A stretch of 64,000 nucleotides of DNA from Gautieria morchelliformis. Lineage: Eukaryota > Basidiomycota > Agaricomycetes > Gomphales > Gomphaceae. The DNA is taken from the NCBI GenBank assembly GCA_015179125.1, contig WHVA01000069.1:124001-188000 (forward strand). The letters are read 5' to 3'. Numbering within the stretch: the first letter of the stretch is position 1; the number at the start of each line of letters is the position of its first letter. Made by a program: the position numbers and the translations under genes. The notes beneath the pieces were generated by a model, which was given only the letters and a program-made list of their open reading frames with translations, was not told the DNA's origin and did no database searches. This document shows, piece after piece, positions 35,473 through 46,140 of the stretch.

Positions 35473-36767
35473 ATGAACTGTACTGAGGCTTCGATAATCG
35501 ACAGCGATCTAGCTGCCACTGGTGTGCGAGCCTTACTATATCTCCAATTCACACTCTTTGGTACGTGCTACGCGACATTACTACATGTTCTAGCCCGCCC
35601 TCAACCGTATACTGCTATAGTGTTGTCCGCGAACCGTTCGCGTCGCGCTATACTGAATATGCTCTGGTGTTCCATTCCTATGAGGTAAGAAACATCATGC
35701 ACCCTTTGTCCGCAATACCAAAGCCACCTTCATGTCAGCTTTGGCCCAATTCTCGCTGCTCTTGCCCAATTTGTAGGTGGGAATCTCCCACTGCTGGACG
35801 CAATACTTGGTAAGGTCTGGCATTATCATGGCATAGTCTTTTTACTCACTCTGCAATGTGTAATGCTGTCTAGTCTCGCAGTTGGTTTGGTTTGCTAATG
35901 TGGGAATGATGTTCGCTCGCACTCTATACGATTCTTCCAAACAACTCAGGGATGCACTACGCGCGGCAGCGTTCTTGCAGTGTAAGTCCATCGCTTCCAC
36001 TTCACCTTGATCGAGCTATGCATTGTAGTAATATGCTTTATCCCCAGTTCTCTTCTCCATGATCCTGACGGTTATAATGTGGACATTTAGAGAGCATTTG
36101 CCGTATGGGCGTTGCACATCGGTCAGGTCTGTCTCCATGTTTGGGGTGGATCTGCCGGCCTCTGGGCCGGGACGATTTGCAGCTCTTACCTTCGCCTCAA
36201 ACTTACTAGCGTTATTCACGCTTAACATACTCTCCCGCTCTTTCAAAACGACTAAAACACCCGAGGGATGGATAGTAAGAAGAAGAGTTTTCGTTGAACA
36301 CCAGCGTCATTGTCAGTGACTCCAACCCCACATTCCTATTTCCTCGTTAACACGCCAACGCAGCATTCCGCGTGGGCATGTTACTATCAAGGATATTGAT
36401 TTTTGGGTGCTTTTTTTCAACGACGGAGCTTATCCTCCTCCGTAGCGATCCCTCTGCGTGGACTTTCGGACAGGTATGTATTGAATCAAATCCAGGACGA
36501 CAAGTCTCGTCTTATAATTGCCAGGTTTTAGCCATGACCCTTGTGATACCTGCCTTTGTCGCGCTGTTGAGGGTTATCGTGCAGAAAGTGGCGGAGATAG
36601 GGTCTGACGATAAAGATGCCCTCCCCTTGTCGCGCCGTCGAGTGCCAACCCAGTCGGGTCCGGCGATACAGACGGCCGACTCGGAGGCAGCTGGAACCAC
36701 CAAATCGCAAGGTGCTGCAGGCGGTGTTGTAGACTCCGCGCGGTATCGTCACAAACCTCAGAACTAA
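35473..36767 (+). CDS. seven-span membrane protein, tandem copy 1
   Basis: Unrecognised fungal membrane protein. Start ATG 35473 (MNCTEASIIDSDLAATGVRA). Exons: 35473-35684, 35739-35809, 35874-35981, 36048 to about 36316, then about 36364 onward, with a probable 50-base intron after TFGQ; stop at 36767. Roughly seven hydrophobic spans: RALLYLQFTLFGTCYATLL, FGPILAALAQFV, LVWFANVGMMFARTLY, FLFSMILTVIMWTF, FAALTFASNLLALFTLNIL, GMLLSRILIFGCFFSTTELI and VLAMTLVIPAFVALLRVIV. Between spans 4 and 5 a Cys-containing loop (YGRCTSVRSVSMFGVDLPAS) is conserved with copy 2. The tail is hydrophilic, ending RYRHKPQN. The layout resembles orphan fungal 7TM proteins; a receptor or transporter role is inference only. 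Compared with copy 2 it lacks an LWVWVGLP segment and one intron and has a longer tail. Confidence 0.65.
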
Positions 36768-36883
36768 TCATTCCCAGTTTACGAGGATCAACTCCCGATC
36801 ACTGCACAAATGCTTGATCCCACCGGGGCTTTTAATGGTCTTAAGGCCTTGTGTCGTGATCAGTCCATGTATTCGCCTGCGCT

Positions 36884-36979
36884 TATATGTTTATGCCATG
36901 TATATATGCTTATGCCATGTATATATGTTTATGCCATGTATATATGCTTATGCCATGTATATATGCTTATGCCATGTAT
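36884..36979. repeat. 19-base minisatellite, five copies
   Basis: Unit TATATGYTTATGCCATGTA, with GCC at 36895, 36914, 36933, 36952 and 36971. Unit 2 has a single copy at the matching site (near 40918-40936), where it codes for the end of membrane-protein copy 2. Here it lies downstream of the stop. Confidence 0.9.
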
Positions 36980-37910
36980 GAACGGACAGCGCCATTGGCC
37001 TGGACTCTATCCATGCAATGCTGCGTAAGATTCGTCGCGGAATGTACAGACTTTTTCCACTAGTTGAAAGCCATCCTTCTCGTTCGCTGTGCGTGCGTAC
37101 CGGGTTGGGCACGTCACTAGAACCAGAGGATGTGCCAGCTAGTGCCATGTCCGTCGAAGAGCGGCCGCAGAAAGGATAAACGGGAAAGGTAAGTAGAGAT
37201 GATGATGCTCTTCACGGTGAGAGTGGCAATAGGGTTTGTTCGAGCCTCGGAGACAAAGGGGCAGAAAGGAAAGAATGAATGAGATAGATCGAAGCCAAGG
37301 CTTGGGCTTCGCCGCCGCTTATGGACCCACAAACCACATGTAGACAAGAAAAAACGATATCTGACGGTGATGGCGGTAAAAAACCTAGTGGGAAAAGGCG
37401 TTTATGTCGCATAAAGTCACAGCCGCGCAGCAGTACAGGTAGAAATATAACCAGCCCTTCTGTCTGAGCCATAGCAAATCACTGCACGAACTCCATCACA
37501 AATCCGGCCAGAGTCCCTCGACTCACCCGATCACAGTGCTAGCAGACGATGCCCTAAGCGGGAGCTTAGTTTATCCAGTATCTTGTGAGCATTTGCGCGC
37601 TTCCGCTCAGTGGCACCAGCCATTCAGCGTGCTGCACAGTATCCGCTGGGATCATTCCATTCGGTATGACTTCCGTCTTCCAAGCCCAGTACACACTTGC
37701 ATAACTTCAAAAACCAACATCTAATAATCTGCTGGAATAATCAGCGTTTGTCGGTTGATTCCCTTCTTACGGCCAGCAAATCCTGAGGCGCACCAATTAG
37801 TCGCATCCGTAATGGACATGGACTCCCTGAGAAAATTATTCCAAGGCGCTGTTAGCACCACAGTGGCTCAAACCAACTAGTGGCCTGGAATGCGCCACTT
37901 CCTGTAACAC

Positions 37911-37983
37911 GAAACAACAGCGCGTAAAAACAACGTACTGCTGCCGCATCCGACAGTACGTTTTTCTCATGCACTGTTGGTTC
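37911..37983. repeat. imperfect hairpin, unit 1
   Basis: Left arm GAAACAACAGCGCG..ACGTACTG and right arm CAGTACGT..CACTGTTGGTTC with a loop CTGCCGCATCCGA. It is the more diverged partner of the hairpin at 42186-42254. Confidence 0.6.
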
Positions 37984-39639
37984 TGTCGCGTGACTCATCT
38001 GTTGGGAGACCATTCCAACAAAAAAACAAATCCGCGCTGACTCGGTGCGTGATGTTATCTGGAATTATTACCCCCCGCGAGAGACGCATGCAAAAATGTC
38101 TGGAATTTAGCCACAAGGCACATTCAATGAGGGTAACATGTATCGCCAGGTCTAACAGGGTGTTTATCAATTCCCGATGGTTAGACTCTTCGGGCCAGAA
38201 GATCCTGCCAAACGCGATCTGGTGCATTTTGAACAGTTGATCCCGACGTAATCAGAAGTCAGAAGCCTACATGTATCAGCGACCGTTTGCCATGTTTTTA
38301 GGTTTGTCCCATAATTCCAGGGCTTTGAGGTCTTGAGGGGACATGTCACTGGATCCAGGAGACGTCCATGACACAGTGCTCCGAGCCGAGAGCTAGAGCT
38401 CCGATATTGGCAGTTCAGGCGCGAAGACATCCAACTTTCACAGAGAATACCTACAGCTAGGGTAGAAGGGTTCCAAACAAAAAAAAATTCATATACCTAT
38501 AATTGTCCCTATTAATTTCTTGGATGTGGCAGTCGCATATCCTACGGAGTGATCCCCACGTCGGATATTCTCCTCAGGTCCAGATCCCGCTGACAGTACT
38601 ATTGACCTCACTGGCAGGCCTCACCGATTCCTCTGCCGCACGCGTTGCCTGTGGTTCGTCTGTGTCCCCCGAGTGATCCCAGAGCTCACGCTGACCTCGA
38701 CACCGACACGCGGCGTACTGTATTCAAGTTCCCGCCTGTGCCATTCATTATGGCTTTTGTGCGGCATTGCTCCATGAGATCTGACTTGTTTGACCAAATA
38801 ATGATGACTGATCCCGGGTCTACCAAAGTGCCGATACAAAGGTCGAGCATCTCGAGGACTCCAACTTGATGATGTGTGAGCATTAAATTCATTGCGCTGC
38901 ATGGACGTGCATGGTCAATAGTAACTCGTACAGTCCTCGACGTCCTCGTCCGGAGTGAGGATAGAAACCTTTGCTTCTGTCGTTTCCGCTGGCGGTTGTG
39001 CCACAGCCTGCGTGATCGAGGAGGAGACGCGGAAGTTTCTTGACGCCGTGTTAACCTTCTCGCTCCATTGTTCTCTGGCGCGCGTGGCTGTGATCTCTGT
39101 CCACACTCTCAAGACGTGGACAATAAATGTGGACACGTCTGCTTTGGTGCCAGGCACAGCATACAAGCTAGAACACATGTAATAAAGCAATGACAAAGCC
39201 AGGGCCGCTAGACTTAACTGAGCCACCGCCTGTGGTCTGTCGCCCCCGCCACTGGGGACCCGACGAAAAACGAAAACTCTGGCGACATGGAGTGACAATG
39301 GAGTGACACTGTTCATTTCAGCACATCGGGTTATGTCACATGAACGCGTGACGTCACAGCAGAAGTGCTCAACGCGCCGCTTGTGACAAGTGCAATTGCC
39401 TGCGACGTTGGGCGTCAGATCCACGCTAACAGGAGGCAGTGCTCGGACACAGCCTTTACAAGCGTTCCGACAAGCTTCCAGCGCCCGGGGCCGAGACAAA
39501 GTGCGGACGAAAAGTGGACACTGGAAACGACATGCTGATAACAGATTCTAATTCCATTGTGCCACAATGGAATTAGAATATGTTATAAGCATGTCGTTTC
39601 CAGCTGAACTTGCGCACCCGTCCTCTACCTTCCACAAAC

Positions 39640-40937
39640 ATGAACTGTACTGGGGCTTCGATAATCGACAGCGATCTAGCTGGCACTGGTATACGAGCCT
39701 CACTATATCTCCAATTCACAATCTTTGGTGCGTGCTACGCGACATTACTACATGTTCTATCCCGCCCTCAACCGTATACTGCTATAGTGTTGTCCATGAA
39801 CCGTTCGCATCACGTTGTCCAAAACTTCCTCTGGGGTTTCATTGCGATGAGGTAAGAAGCCTCATGCCCCCTTTGTCCGCAGTACCAAAGCCACCTTCAT
39901 GTCAGCTTTGGCTTAATTGAGGCTGCTCTTATAAAATTCTTCCGGGGAAAGCTTCCACTACTGGAAGCTATCGTTGGTAAGGTCTGGCATTGTCATGGCA
40001 TAGTCTTTTCACTCACTCTGCAATGTGTAATGCTGTCTAGTCTCACAATTGCTTTGGTTTGCGAATGTGGGAATGATGTTCGCTCTCATTCTATACGATT
40101 CTTCCAAACGCAAACTCGAGGGTGTACTACTAGTACACGCGGCTGCGTGGTTCCAGAGTAAGTTCATTGCTTCCACTTCACCTTGATCGAGCTATGCATT
40201 GTAGTAATGTACTTTATCCCCAGTTGTCTGGTCCATGGTCCTGACGATTATAATGTGGACATTTAGTGAGCATTTGCCGTATGGGCGTTGCACATCGGTC
40301 AGGTTTGTCTCCATGTTTGGGGTGGATCTGCCGGCCTCTGGGTCGGGGCGTATTGCAGCTCTTACCTTCGTCTCAATGTTACTGGCGGCATTCACGCTTA
40401 ACATACTCTCCCGACTTTGGGTTTGGGTGGGATTGCCCTCTTTCAAAACGACTAAAACGCCCGAGGGACGGATAGCAAGAAGAAGAGCCCTCGATGAACA
40501 CCAGCGTCGATCGGGCGGGCCGTTGGCCAAACTTGATTGTCAGTGGCTCCAACCCCACTTTCCTAGTTCCTCGTTAACACGCCAACGCAGCATTCCGCTT
40601 GGGCATGTTACTATCAGGGATATTTATCTTTATGTACTTTTTTTCAACGACGGAGCTTATCCTCCTCCGTAGCAATGCTGAGTTTAGTGCGTAACACGTT
40701 CCAAGGAAGTGGGTGGTTTGTACTAATAATCATTTTACAGGTCCCTCTACGTGGACTTTCGGACAGGTATGTACTGAATCAAATTCAGGACGACAAGTCT
40801 CGTCTTATAATTACCAGATATTAGCCATGACCCTTGTGATATCGCTGTTGAGGGCTATCGTGGAGAAAGTGACGGCCGACTCGGAGGCAGCTGGAACCAC
40901 GGAGTCCATGGCGCTTATATATTTATGCTATGTATGA
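39640..40937 (+). CDS. seven-span membrane protein, tandem copy 2
   Basis: Paralogue of 35473-36767. Start ATG 39640 (MNCTGASIIDSDLAGTGIRA), with the same exon pattern as far as GVDLPAS. Spans correspond one to one (SLYLQFTIFGACYATLL, LLWFANVGMMFALILY, WSMVLTIIMWTF, IAALTFVSMLLAAFTLNIL, GMLLSGIFIFMYFFSTTELI, ILAMTLVISLLRAIV). It differs in three ways: an extra LWVWVGLPS after span 5 and SGGPLAKLD before the next intron; an additional intron inside the loop after span 6 (GTGCGT..TTACAG, about 40695-40740); and a short C-terminus ending MALIYLCYV, made by a deletion that fused the frame to the single-copy minisatellite word. Both copies look translatable. Function unknown. Confidence 0.65.
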
Positions 40938-42185
40938 ACGAAACGCCTCACTATGCCTGGAGGAAGCGCCATTGGTCTGGACTCTGTCCACGCAATGCTG
41001 CGTAAGATTTGTCGCGGAATGTACAGACTTTTTCCATTAGTTGAAATCCATCCTTCTCGTTAGCTGTGCGTGCGTACCGGGTTGGGCACGTCACTAGAGC
41101 CAGAGGATGTGCCAGCTAGTGCCACGTCCGTCGAAGAGCGGCCGCAGAAAGGATAAACGGGAAAGGTAAGTAGAGATGATGATGCTCTTCGCGGTGAGAG
41201 CTGCAAATAGGGTTTGTTCGAGCCTCGGAGACAAAGGGAGCAGAAAGGAAAGAATGAAACAGCTCTTGAGATAGATCGAAGCCAAGGCTTGGGCTTCGCC
41301 GCCGCTTATGGACCCACAAATCACATGTAGACAAGCGAAGCAAGAAAAATGGAGAAAAAACGATATCTGACGGTGATGGCGGTAAAAACCTAGTGGGAAA
41401 AGGCGTTTATGTCGCGAATGTACGGGGTTACTGCGCCTGGCCGGAGATACGAGGGGAGAGAGGGAGGGAAAAAACGCAACTGACATGAGCTGTGCCAAGG
41501 TGGGAGAGTCGCAAGCGAGCGATGCCAGGGACGAATGGCGAGGCTGCTAAATAGGCTGAAGTGAGTTTCCCACTGATACATGCCTGACTGTGCATGACGT
41601 GAGCGCTGACGCGTCGCGATGAGGTTCAGTGGAACGAGGAGAGCAAAGTGAGGCTCTTCGAAGCTGCAACTTGAGAACAGCAGTGACAGGAAGCGCAGGA
41701 AAGACACAGCCGCGCAGCAGTACAGGTAGAAATATAACCAGTCCTTCTGTCTGAGCCATAGCAAATCACTGCACGAACTTCATCACAAATCCGGCCAGGG
41801 TCCCTCGACTCATCCTATCACCTGCTAGTGGATGATGTTGTCCCTAAGTGACAGCTTAGCTTATTCAGTATCTTGCGAGCATTTGCGCGCTTCCGCTCAC
41901 CAGCCACTCAGCGTGCTCAGTGCGCACGGCCTCGAATGTACCCGCTGGGATCATCCCGTTCGGTATGACTTCCTTCTTCCAAGCCCAGTACACACTTGCA
42001 TAAGTTCAAAAACCAACATCTAATAATCTGCTGGAATAATCAGCGTTTGTCGGTCTTCTTACAGCAAATCCTGAGGCGCACCAATTAGTCGCATCCGTAA
42101 TGTACATGGACTCCCCGAGAAAAATATTAGCAGCACAATGGCTCAAACCAGCTTGTGGCCTAGAATGCGTCACTGACTGCAACAC

Positions 42186-42254
42186 GAAACAACAGGGCAT
42201 GAAAACAACGTATTGCTGCCGCATCAGTACGTTGTTTTCATGCGCTGTTGTTTC
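42186..42254. repeat. near-perfect hairpin, 27-base arms
   Basis: Arms at 42186-42212 and 42228-42254 match at 26 of 27 positions (GAAACAACAGGGCATGAAAA against its complement), with a 15-base loop TTGCTGCCGCATCAG. It may be a tiny foldback element or an RNA stem. The loop core CTGCCGCATC is shared with unit 1. Confidence 0.85.
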
Positions 42255-42867
42255 TGTCGCGGCGACAGACTCATCTGTTGGGTGACCATTCCAACAAAAA
42301 AGCAAATCCGGACCCGCTGACTCGGTGCGTGATGTTATCTGGAATTATTACCCCCGCGAGAGACGCATGCAAAAATGTCTGGAATCCGCCAAGTCACAAG
42401 CTGCACATTCAATGAGGGTAACATGTATATTCATGTCTAACACGGTGTTTATCAATTCCCAATGGTTAAACTCCTCGGGCCAGAAGATGCTGCCAAACGC
42501 GATCTGGTGCATTTTGAGAGTTGATCTCGACGTAATCAGAAGTCAGAAGCCTAGATATATCAGCGACCGTTTGCCATGTCTTTAGATGTCCCATAATTAC
42601 AGGGCTTTGAGGTCTTGAGGGGACATGTCACTGGAGATGTCCATGATCATTGCAGCCACGTGAAGAGGAGCGCGTGACGTCACAGGTACTCCCCGCGTCA
42701 CCCAGTGGAGCACCAGCTGAACATTCGAGCATGACGCGCTGCAAGTCGTCACTGAGACTTGGCGTCTCAAGAGCATAAATATGCGCACGATTCTTTTGAC
42801 CTTTGAGTAACTCAAAAAATCAACTTGATCACCTACCCTTGCAATTTTCTCAAGTCGCGGCATCATC

Positions 42868-43233
42868 ATGTTTGGAATGCGCTCCAGTCGTTCTCGTCGT
42901 CATCATACCACAACCACTACTAGTCCTCGTCATCATCGCCGCGGTTTTTTCCACTTCGTCAACCCTAATCGTCGTGCCGGTGGACTGAAGTAAGCCAATC
43001 GATTGAATCAGCTTCACCACAGGCCCTTATCGTGCTCGTTTAGAGCTGCCCTTCATAACCCAAACACATCATCAGCAGGTCGTCGCGGAGCTAAGCATGA
43101 GCTGCGTATGATGGCAAGTGCCGCTGGTGTATTGCCATCTCCAAGTCGCATAACGCTTAAACATATTCGTGTCCATAGGGACGTGGAAGGGAGACCCATG
43201 TACCCCTTTCGGTCAAAATCAAGCATTTTCTAG
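42868..43233 (+). CDS. small basic fungal protein, 103 residues
   Basis: Two exons, 42868-42989 and 43044-43233, with a GTAAGC..TTTAG intron. The N-terminus is Arg/His/Thr-rich (MFGMRSSRSRRHHTTTTT), then RRGFFHFVNPNRRAGGLK joins across the intron to AALHNPNTSSAGRRGAKHEL. This matches a widespread short fungal protein type with the pattern GGxKAAL-NPN-T--GR--AKHEL, for which I know no established function. The C-terminal third (SAAGVLPSPSRITLKHIR, ending PMYPFRSKSSIF) differs from the usual tail. The strongly basic character would fit nucleic-acid or membrane-lipid contact, but that is speculation. The ATG follows an AT-rich leader directly after the tandem duplication. Confidence 0.7.
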
Positions 43234-43740
43234 GCATCCGCAGCCACCATACAACCAGACGCCGTTAGTTCCTGGGACGCGATATTTATCATACGCGCCA
43301 TCAGTCCCAGCTCAGACAGGACATCTAGTCATCTAGATCTTTCTGTGTTGGTATGGCGCTGTTAGTTTCAGCGTGATTGCAATACTTTACGTGTCTAAAG
43401 ACACATGTTACATGCTGACTGCCTGTTTTAACCATTTCTCAACTTATATCCCTCTCTTGTATGCATTCTCGTCATGTATATCACATCCCATTCCTGCCTT
43501 CTCGTCTTCGCTTAAGAGTGTTTACAGTAATCAGTATCATACATGTCACCATTGGAATTGGTTTGTTGCAGTACTACTATAGTCCAATCACTTCCGAGTA
43601 CATTATCGATATCCAAATACATCGGGTTACAACTGGTTACGCCTGACCATGTCCATCAACAATACCATTCTGGTCATCTTTGAAAAATGCGAATACAACG
43701 GGAAAACAATGCGGCAGATCAGTTGATACATTGCCATAAT
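43234..43740. other. intergenic, no gene seen
   Basis: About 500 bases between the small basic protein and the converging Pro/Ser-rich protein. Short frames only; AT-rich, consistent with two 3' UTRs. Confidence 0.5.
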
Positions 43741-44742
43741 TTATTCCAGTCCTGCTCTCTGACGTCGTTCCCGTAATAGTTCTACAATCACTGCCGTTTT
43801 TTGTCGTGAGAGTTCTGGCCCCTCTTCTTCGGGCACCAGCCGAGTATCATCCGAGTCGAAAGGTCTAGGGTAGTTTGTGCTCTCTGGTTTGATATATCCA
43901 GTCGTATCCCACTCGAAATCGAACGGTCCAGGATCCTGAGCAGTCATGGTGCTGTAAATCGAACAGGGTGAATTGGGTATTGCCAAGTCTGGGTGCTCTG
44001 GGCGCCCTGGTGGTACCTGTGTTTGGATCGGTGCAGACAACGGCTGGTTATATGGAACAGGGAGACTCGTAGGGGAATGTATATGTGAATCAGGCACTGC
44101 AGAGCCGGCTCGTTCTGGGCTCTCCTGCCGTGCGTCTGGTCGAATCGATGCAGATTGAGGATGTCTATATGCACCGGCGGGACTTGGAGGCGAACATGAG
44201 TGCGACTCAGGCAAAGCAAAGCCTGTGTGTTCTGCGTTCTCTTGTCGTGGATGTGCTCGAATTGGCGCAGATAAATTGCAATTGTATGGAGCGGCGGGAC
44301 TTATAAATGAAGGTGCATACTGAGTGCCGGAAGGTGGTGGAGTGGGCAGTTGCCGCGACTGCTGGGACTCGTGGGTATTGATGTCGACAGACGAAACCAG
44401 CTTAACCCGGCTCAGTCTCCTCGGCCTCTCCTTTCTTCTGATATGCGGGCTTCTTTTGAGACCTGCAGATGGCGGGGGAGAGACCAGGCCTTCAAAGGAA
44501 GTGCTGAATCTGGATGGAGGGTCGAGGGACAACGTCAATCTCGAGGGTACCCGTGAGACCTTGCGTTGGGGGAGAGCAGCTTGTCCCAATGCACGAGCAT
44601 CTGCGAAGCCAGGCAGATGTCTACTAGACTGCAAGTGATATGCCCCCGTGTTAGTAGTCGATGAGCAATCGTTGTGAGGATCGTTGTAAAGAGTGCTGGT
44701 GCGATACATTAGGCGAAAATATATGAGGGGGCTTTCCCTCAT
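43741..44742 (-). CDS. Pro/Ser-rich protein with three internal ~38-residue repeats
   Basis: Unrecognised, intronless as read. The first usable ATG is at 44742 (MRESPLIYFRLMYRTSTLYN); a second is at 44709. The middle contains three related repeats beginning APYNCNLSAPIRAHPRQENA, AYRHPQSASIRPDARQESPE and PYNQPLSAPIQTQVPPGRPE, each followed by a (F/S)A(L/V)P(E/D)SH-like segment. Before them is a basic stretch (HIRRKERPRRLSRVKLVSS); after them the calmer C-terminus WDTTGYIKPES..VPEEEGPELSRQKTAVIVEL may form a helix. It is probably a disordered regulatory or scaffold protein (inference). It converges with the small basic protein and diverges from EFM6, about 308 bases ATG to ATG. Confidence 0.5.
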   Translation of the reverse strand: MRESPLIYFRLMYRTSTLYNDPHNDCSSTTNTGAYHLQSSRHLPGFADARALGQAALPQRKVSRVPSRLTLSLDPPSRFSTSFEGLVSPPPSAGLKRSPHIRRKERPRRLSRVKLVSSVDINTHESQQSRQLPTPPPSGTQYAPSFISPAAPYNCNLSAPIRAHPRQENAEHTGFALPESHSCSPPSPAGAYRHPQSASIRPDARQESPERAGSAVPDSHIHSPTSLPVPYNQPLSAPIQTQVPPGRPEHPDLAIPNSPCSIYSTMTAQDPGPFDFEWDTTGYIKPESTNYPRPFDSDDTRLVPEEEGPELSRQKTAVIVELLRERRQRAGLE

Positions 44743-45049
44743 AACTCGGACGTGACCTATATACCGCCTGCGGAAGAGGAGGCGCAGCGTATTGCATTGG
44801 TACACAGCCTTCCGCCGCCCGCACCACTTCCAGTCTCAGAACCGGATCCCGCTACGACGGCTTACTCGGCCGTCGCCCATGAAACAAGTTGAAATTACTG
44901 TAAAGGGGAAAATAAATCAAAGCAAAGGAGCCCAAAAGTCTTAGACACGCAAATACATCACGGAGGCCGAGAATCCGGACAAGCGCCTAGTTGTCCCCTC
45001 AACCGTCCCCTCGACAGCAGGAGCAACCCGAAACTCGATCGCTAACCGT

Positions 45050-46117
45050 ATGCTCGATGAGGACAAACACCTGTTTAACGTCTCAGAACTCATTCACTTT
45101 ACGATAGAAGAGGAGAACCCAATCCTACCTAATCAAATGCCAGCAACTCCTAGACAGGTCTCCGACATCACCGTTTCTTGCGACCAGCCCCACTGTCCGT
45201 CTCTTCTTCTTAAGCTAGCCGTGGACGCTTCCCCAGGATGCGGAGGGATCGCCTGGCCTGCAGGATGTGTTAGTGCCTCCTTTTTACTTGTTTTCAGACC
45301 TTCACGTTTCTTGCCGCGATTGCCTGACCCTTGTAAGTACGACTGTTTGTTGGAACATCTGTTTAACAACCGGCACCAGTCTTCTTTGATAGGTCTTAGC
45401 CAATTACTTATGCAGCCGAAAAACCCTACGCGGGCTCAACGTCGTTGAACTGGGCAGCGGAACCGGTCTCGTCGGCATCGTAGCTGGCTTTATGCAGGCT
45501 GAAAGCGTGTGGATCACTGACCAAGAGTTCGTGATTCTATGAACCTAATGCCTTAGCTATTCTGGATCGGCTCCCCATGCTTGATCCTTTCTTTTTCTTA
45601 GACCTCTACTTGACCTGATGCAAACCAACGTTTCGTTGAATGGACTTACCGCTAATGTCAAAGTCACCCGACTCGACTGGTTAGTCAGGTGCTCACTCTT
45701 CAATCTGCACCTCTCACATCCCCTCGCAAGGGGCACTGAACTCCCTTCATCCATCCCGCTCGAACCCGATTTGGTGCTTGCTGCTGACTGCGTCTACTTC
45801 GAACCTGCTTTCGATCTACTGGTCTCTACGCTCTCCGCTTTGGCGACGTCACCGAAAACAGAGTTTTTATTCTGCTACAAGAAGAGGCGAAAGGTCAGTG
45901 AACTTTATCTCGGCCGTGCTCATTTCTGATTACTATCAAAGGCGGACAAGCGCTTTTTCGCTTTACTGAAAAAGGCCTTTACGTGGGAAGTTGTGAGTCT
46001 ATTTGTCTATTACTGGAATTGTGTCTGAGTTCGATGCTCCAACAGGTTGTCGATGATCCTCGGCGTGAAGACTATGTTCGGCAGGGTATCTTTTTGTATC
46101 GTCTAGTAAAAAAATGA
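45050..46117 (+). CDS. EFM6: EFM6-type protein-lysine methyltransferase
   Basis: Class I SAM-dependent methyltransferase of the METTL21/EFM6 group; in yeast Efm6 methylates translation elongation factor eEF1A. Start ATG 45050 (MLDEDKHLFNVSELIHFTIE). Key text: GGIAWPAG, LRGLNVVELGSGTGLVGIVA (SAM motif I), VWITDQ, PLLDLMQTNVSLNG, then LEPDLVLAADCVYFEPAFDL (the D-C-V-Y substrate motif of this group), FLFCYKKRRKADKRFFALLK and DDPRREDYVRQGIFLYRLVK. At least five introns. The one after WPAG is ambiguous: GTGTTAG near 45268 or GTAAGT near 45333 to the acceptor before AATTACTTATGC near 45404. The stop is 23 bases from the converging BOL3 stop. Confidence 0.85.
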
Positions 46118-46140
46118 CCCCAAAAGACCGTCCTCTGGAT

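Larger units (their letters stand above)
34237..38380. repeat. unit 1 of a diverged tandem duplication (about 4.15 kb)
   Basis: Begins near CACAGAGAATACC and ends near GGACATGTCACTGGA, and matches 38436-42648 along most of its length with frequent substitutions and indels. It carries the membrane-protein gene 35473-36767. Only about 55 bases separate the units. The segment 34748-35083 lies in the opposite orientation to its partner in unit 2. Outside the gene I see no other coding sequence; 36980-38380 includes a minus-strand frame that looks non-coding and a hairpin at 37911-37983. Confidence 0.85.
38436..42648. repeat. unit 2 of the tandem duplication
   Basis: Partner of 34237-38380. It carries gene copy 2 (39640-40937). 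Compared with unit 1 it has about 290 extra bases near 41410-41710, lacks about 250 bases after the gene, and has 38938-39214 inverted. Divergence is clearly higher than between the two LTRs of elements A or B, so the duplication is older than those insertions, assuming similar rates. Confidence 0.85.

Noticed and set aside
38915-39499. 194-codon minus-strand frame in tandem unit 2
   Set aside because: It runs across the inversion breakpoint and is not open in unit 1, so most of it cannot be a shared gene. A short conserved piece is mentioned under the inversion.
41094-41764. Overlapping minus-strand frames in tandem unit 2
   Set aside because: They span a stretch of about 290 bases absent from unit 1 and have no matching frame there; composition is unlike the real genes nearby.
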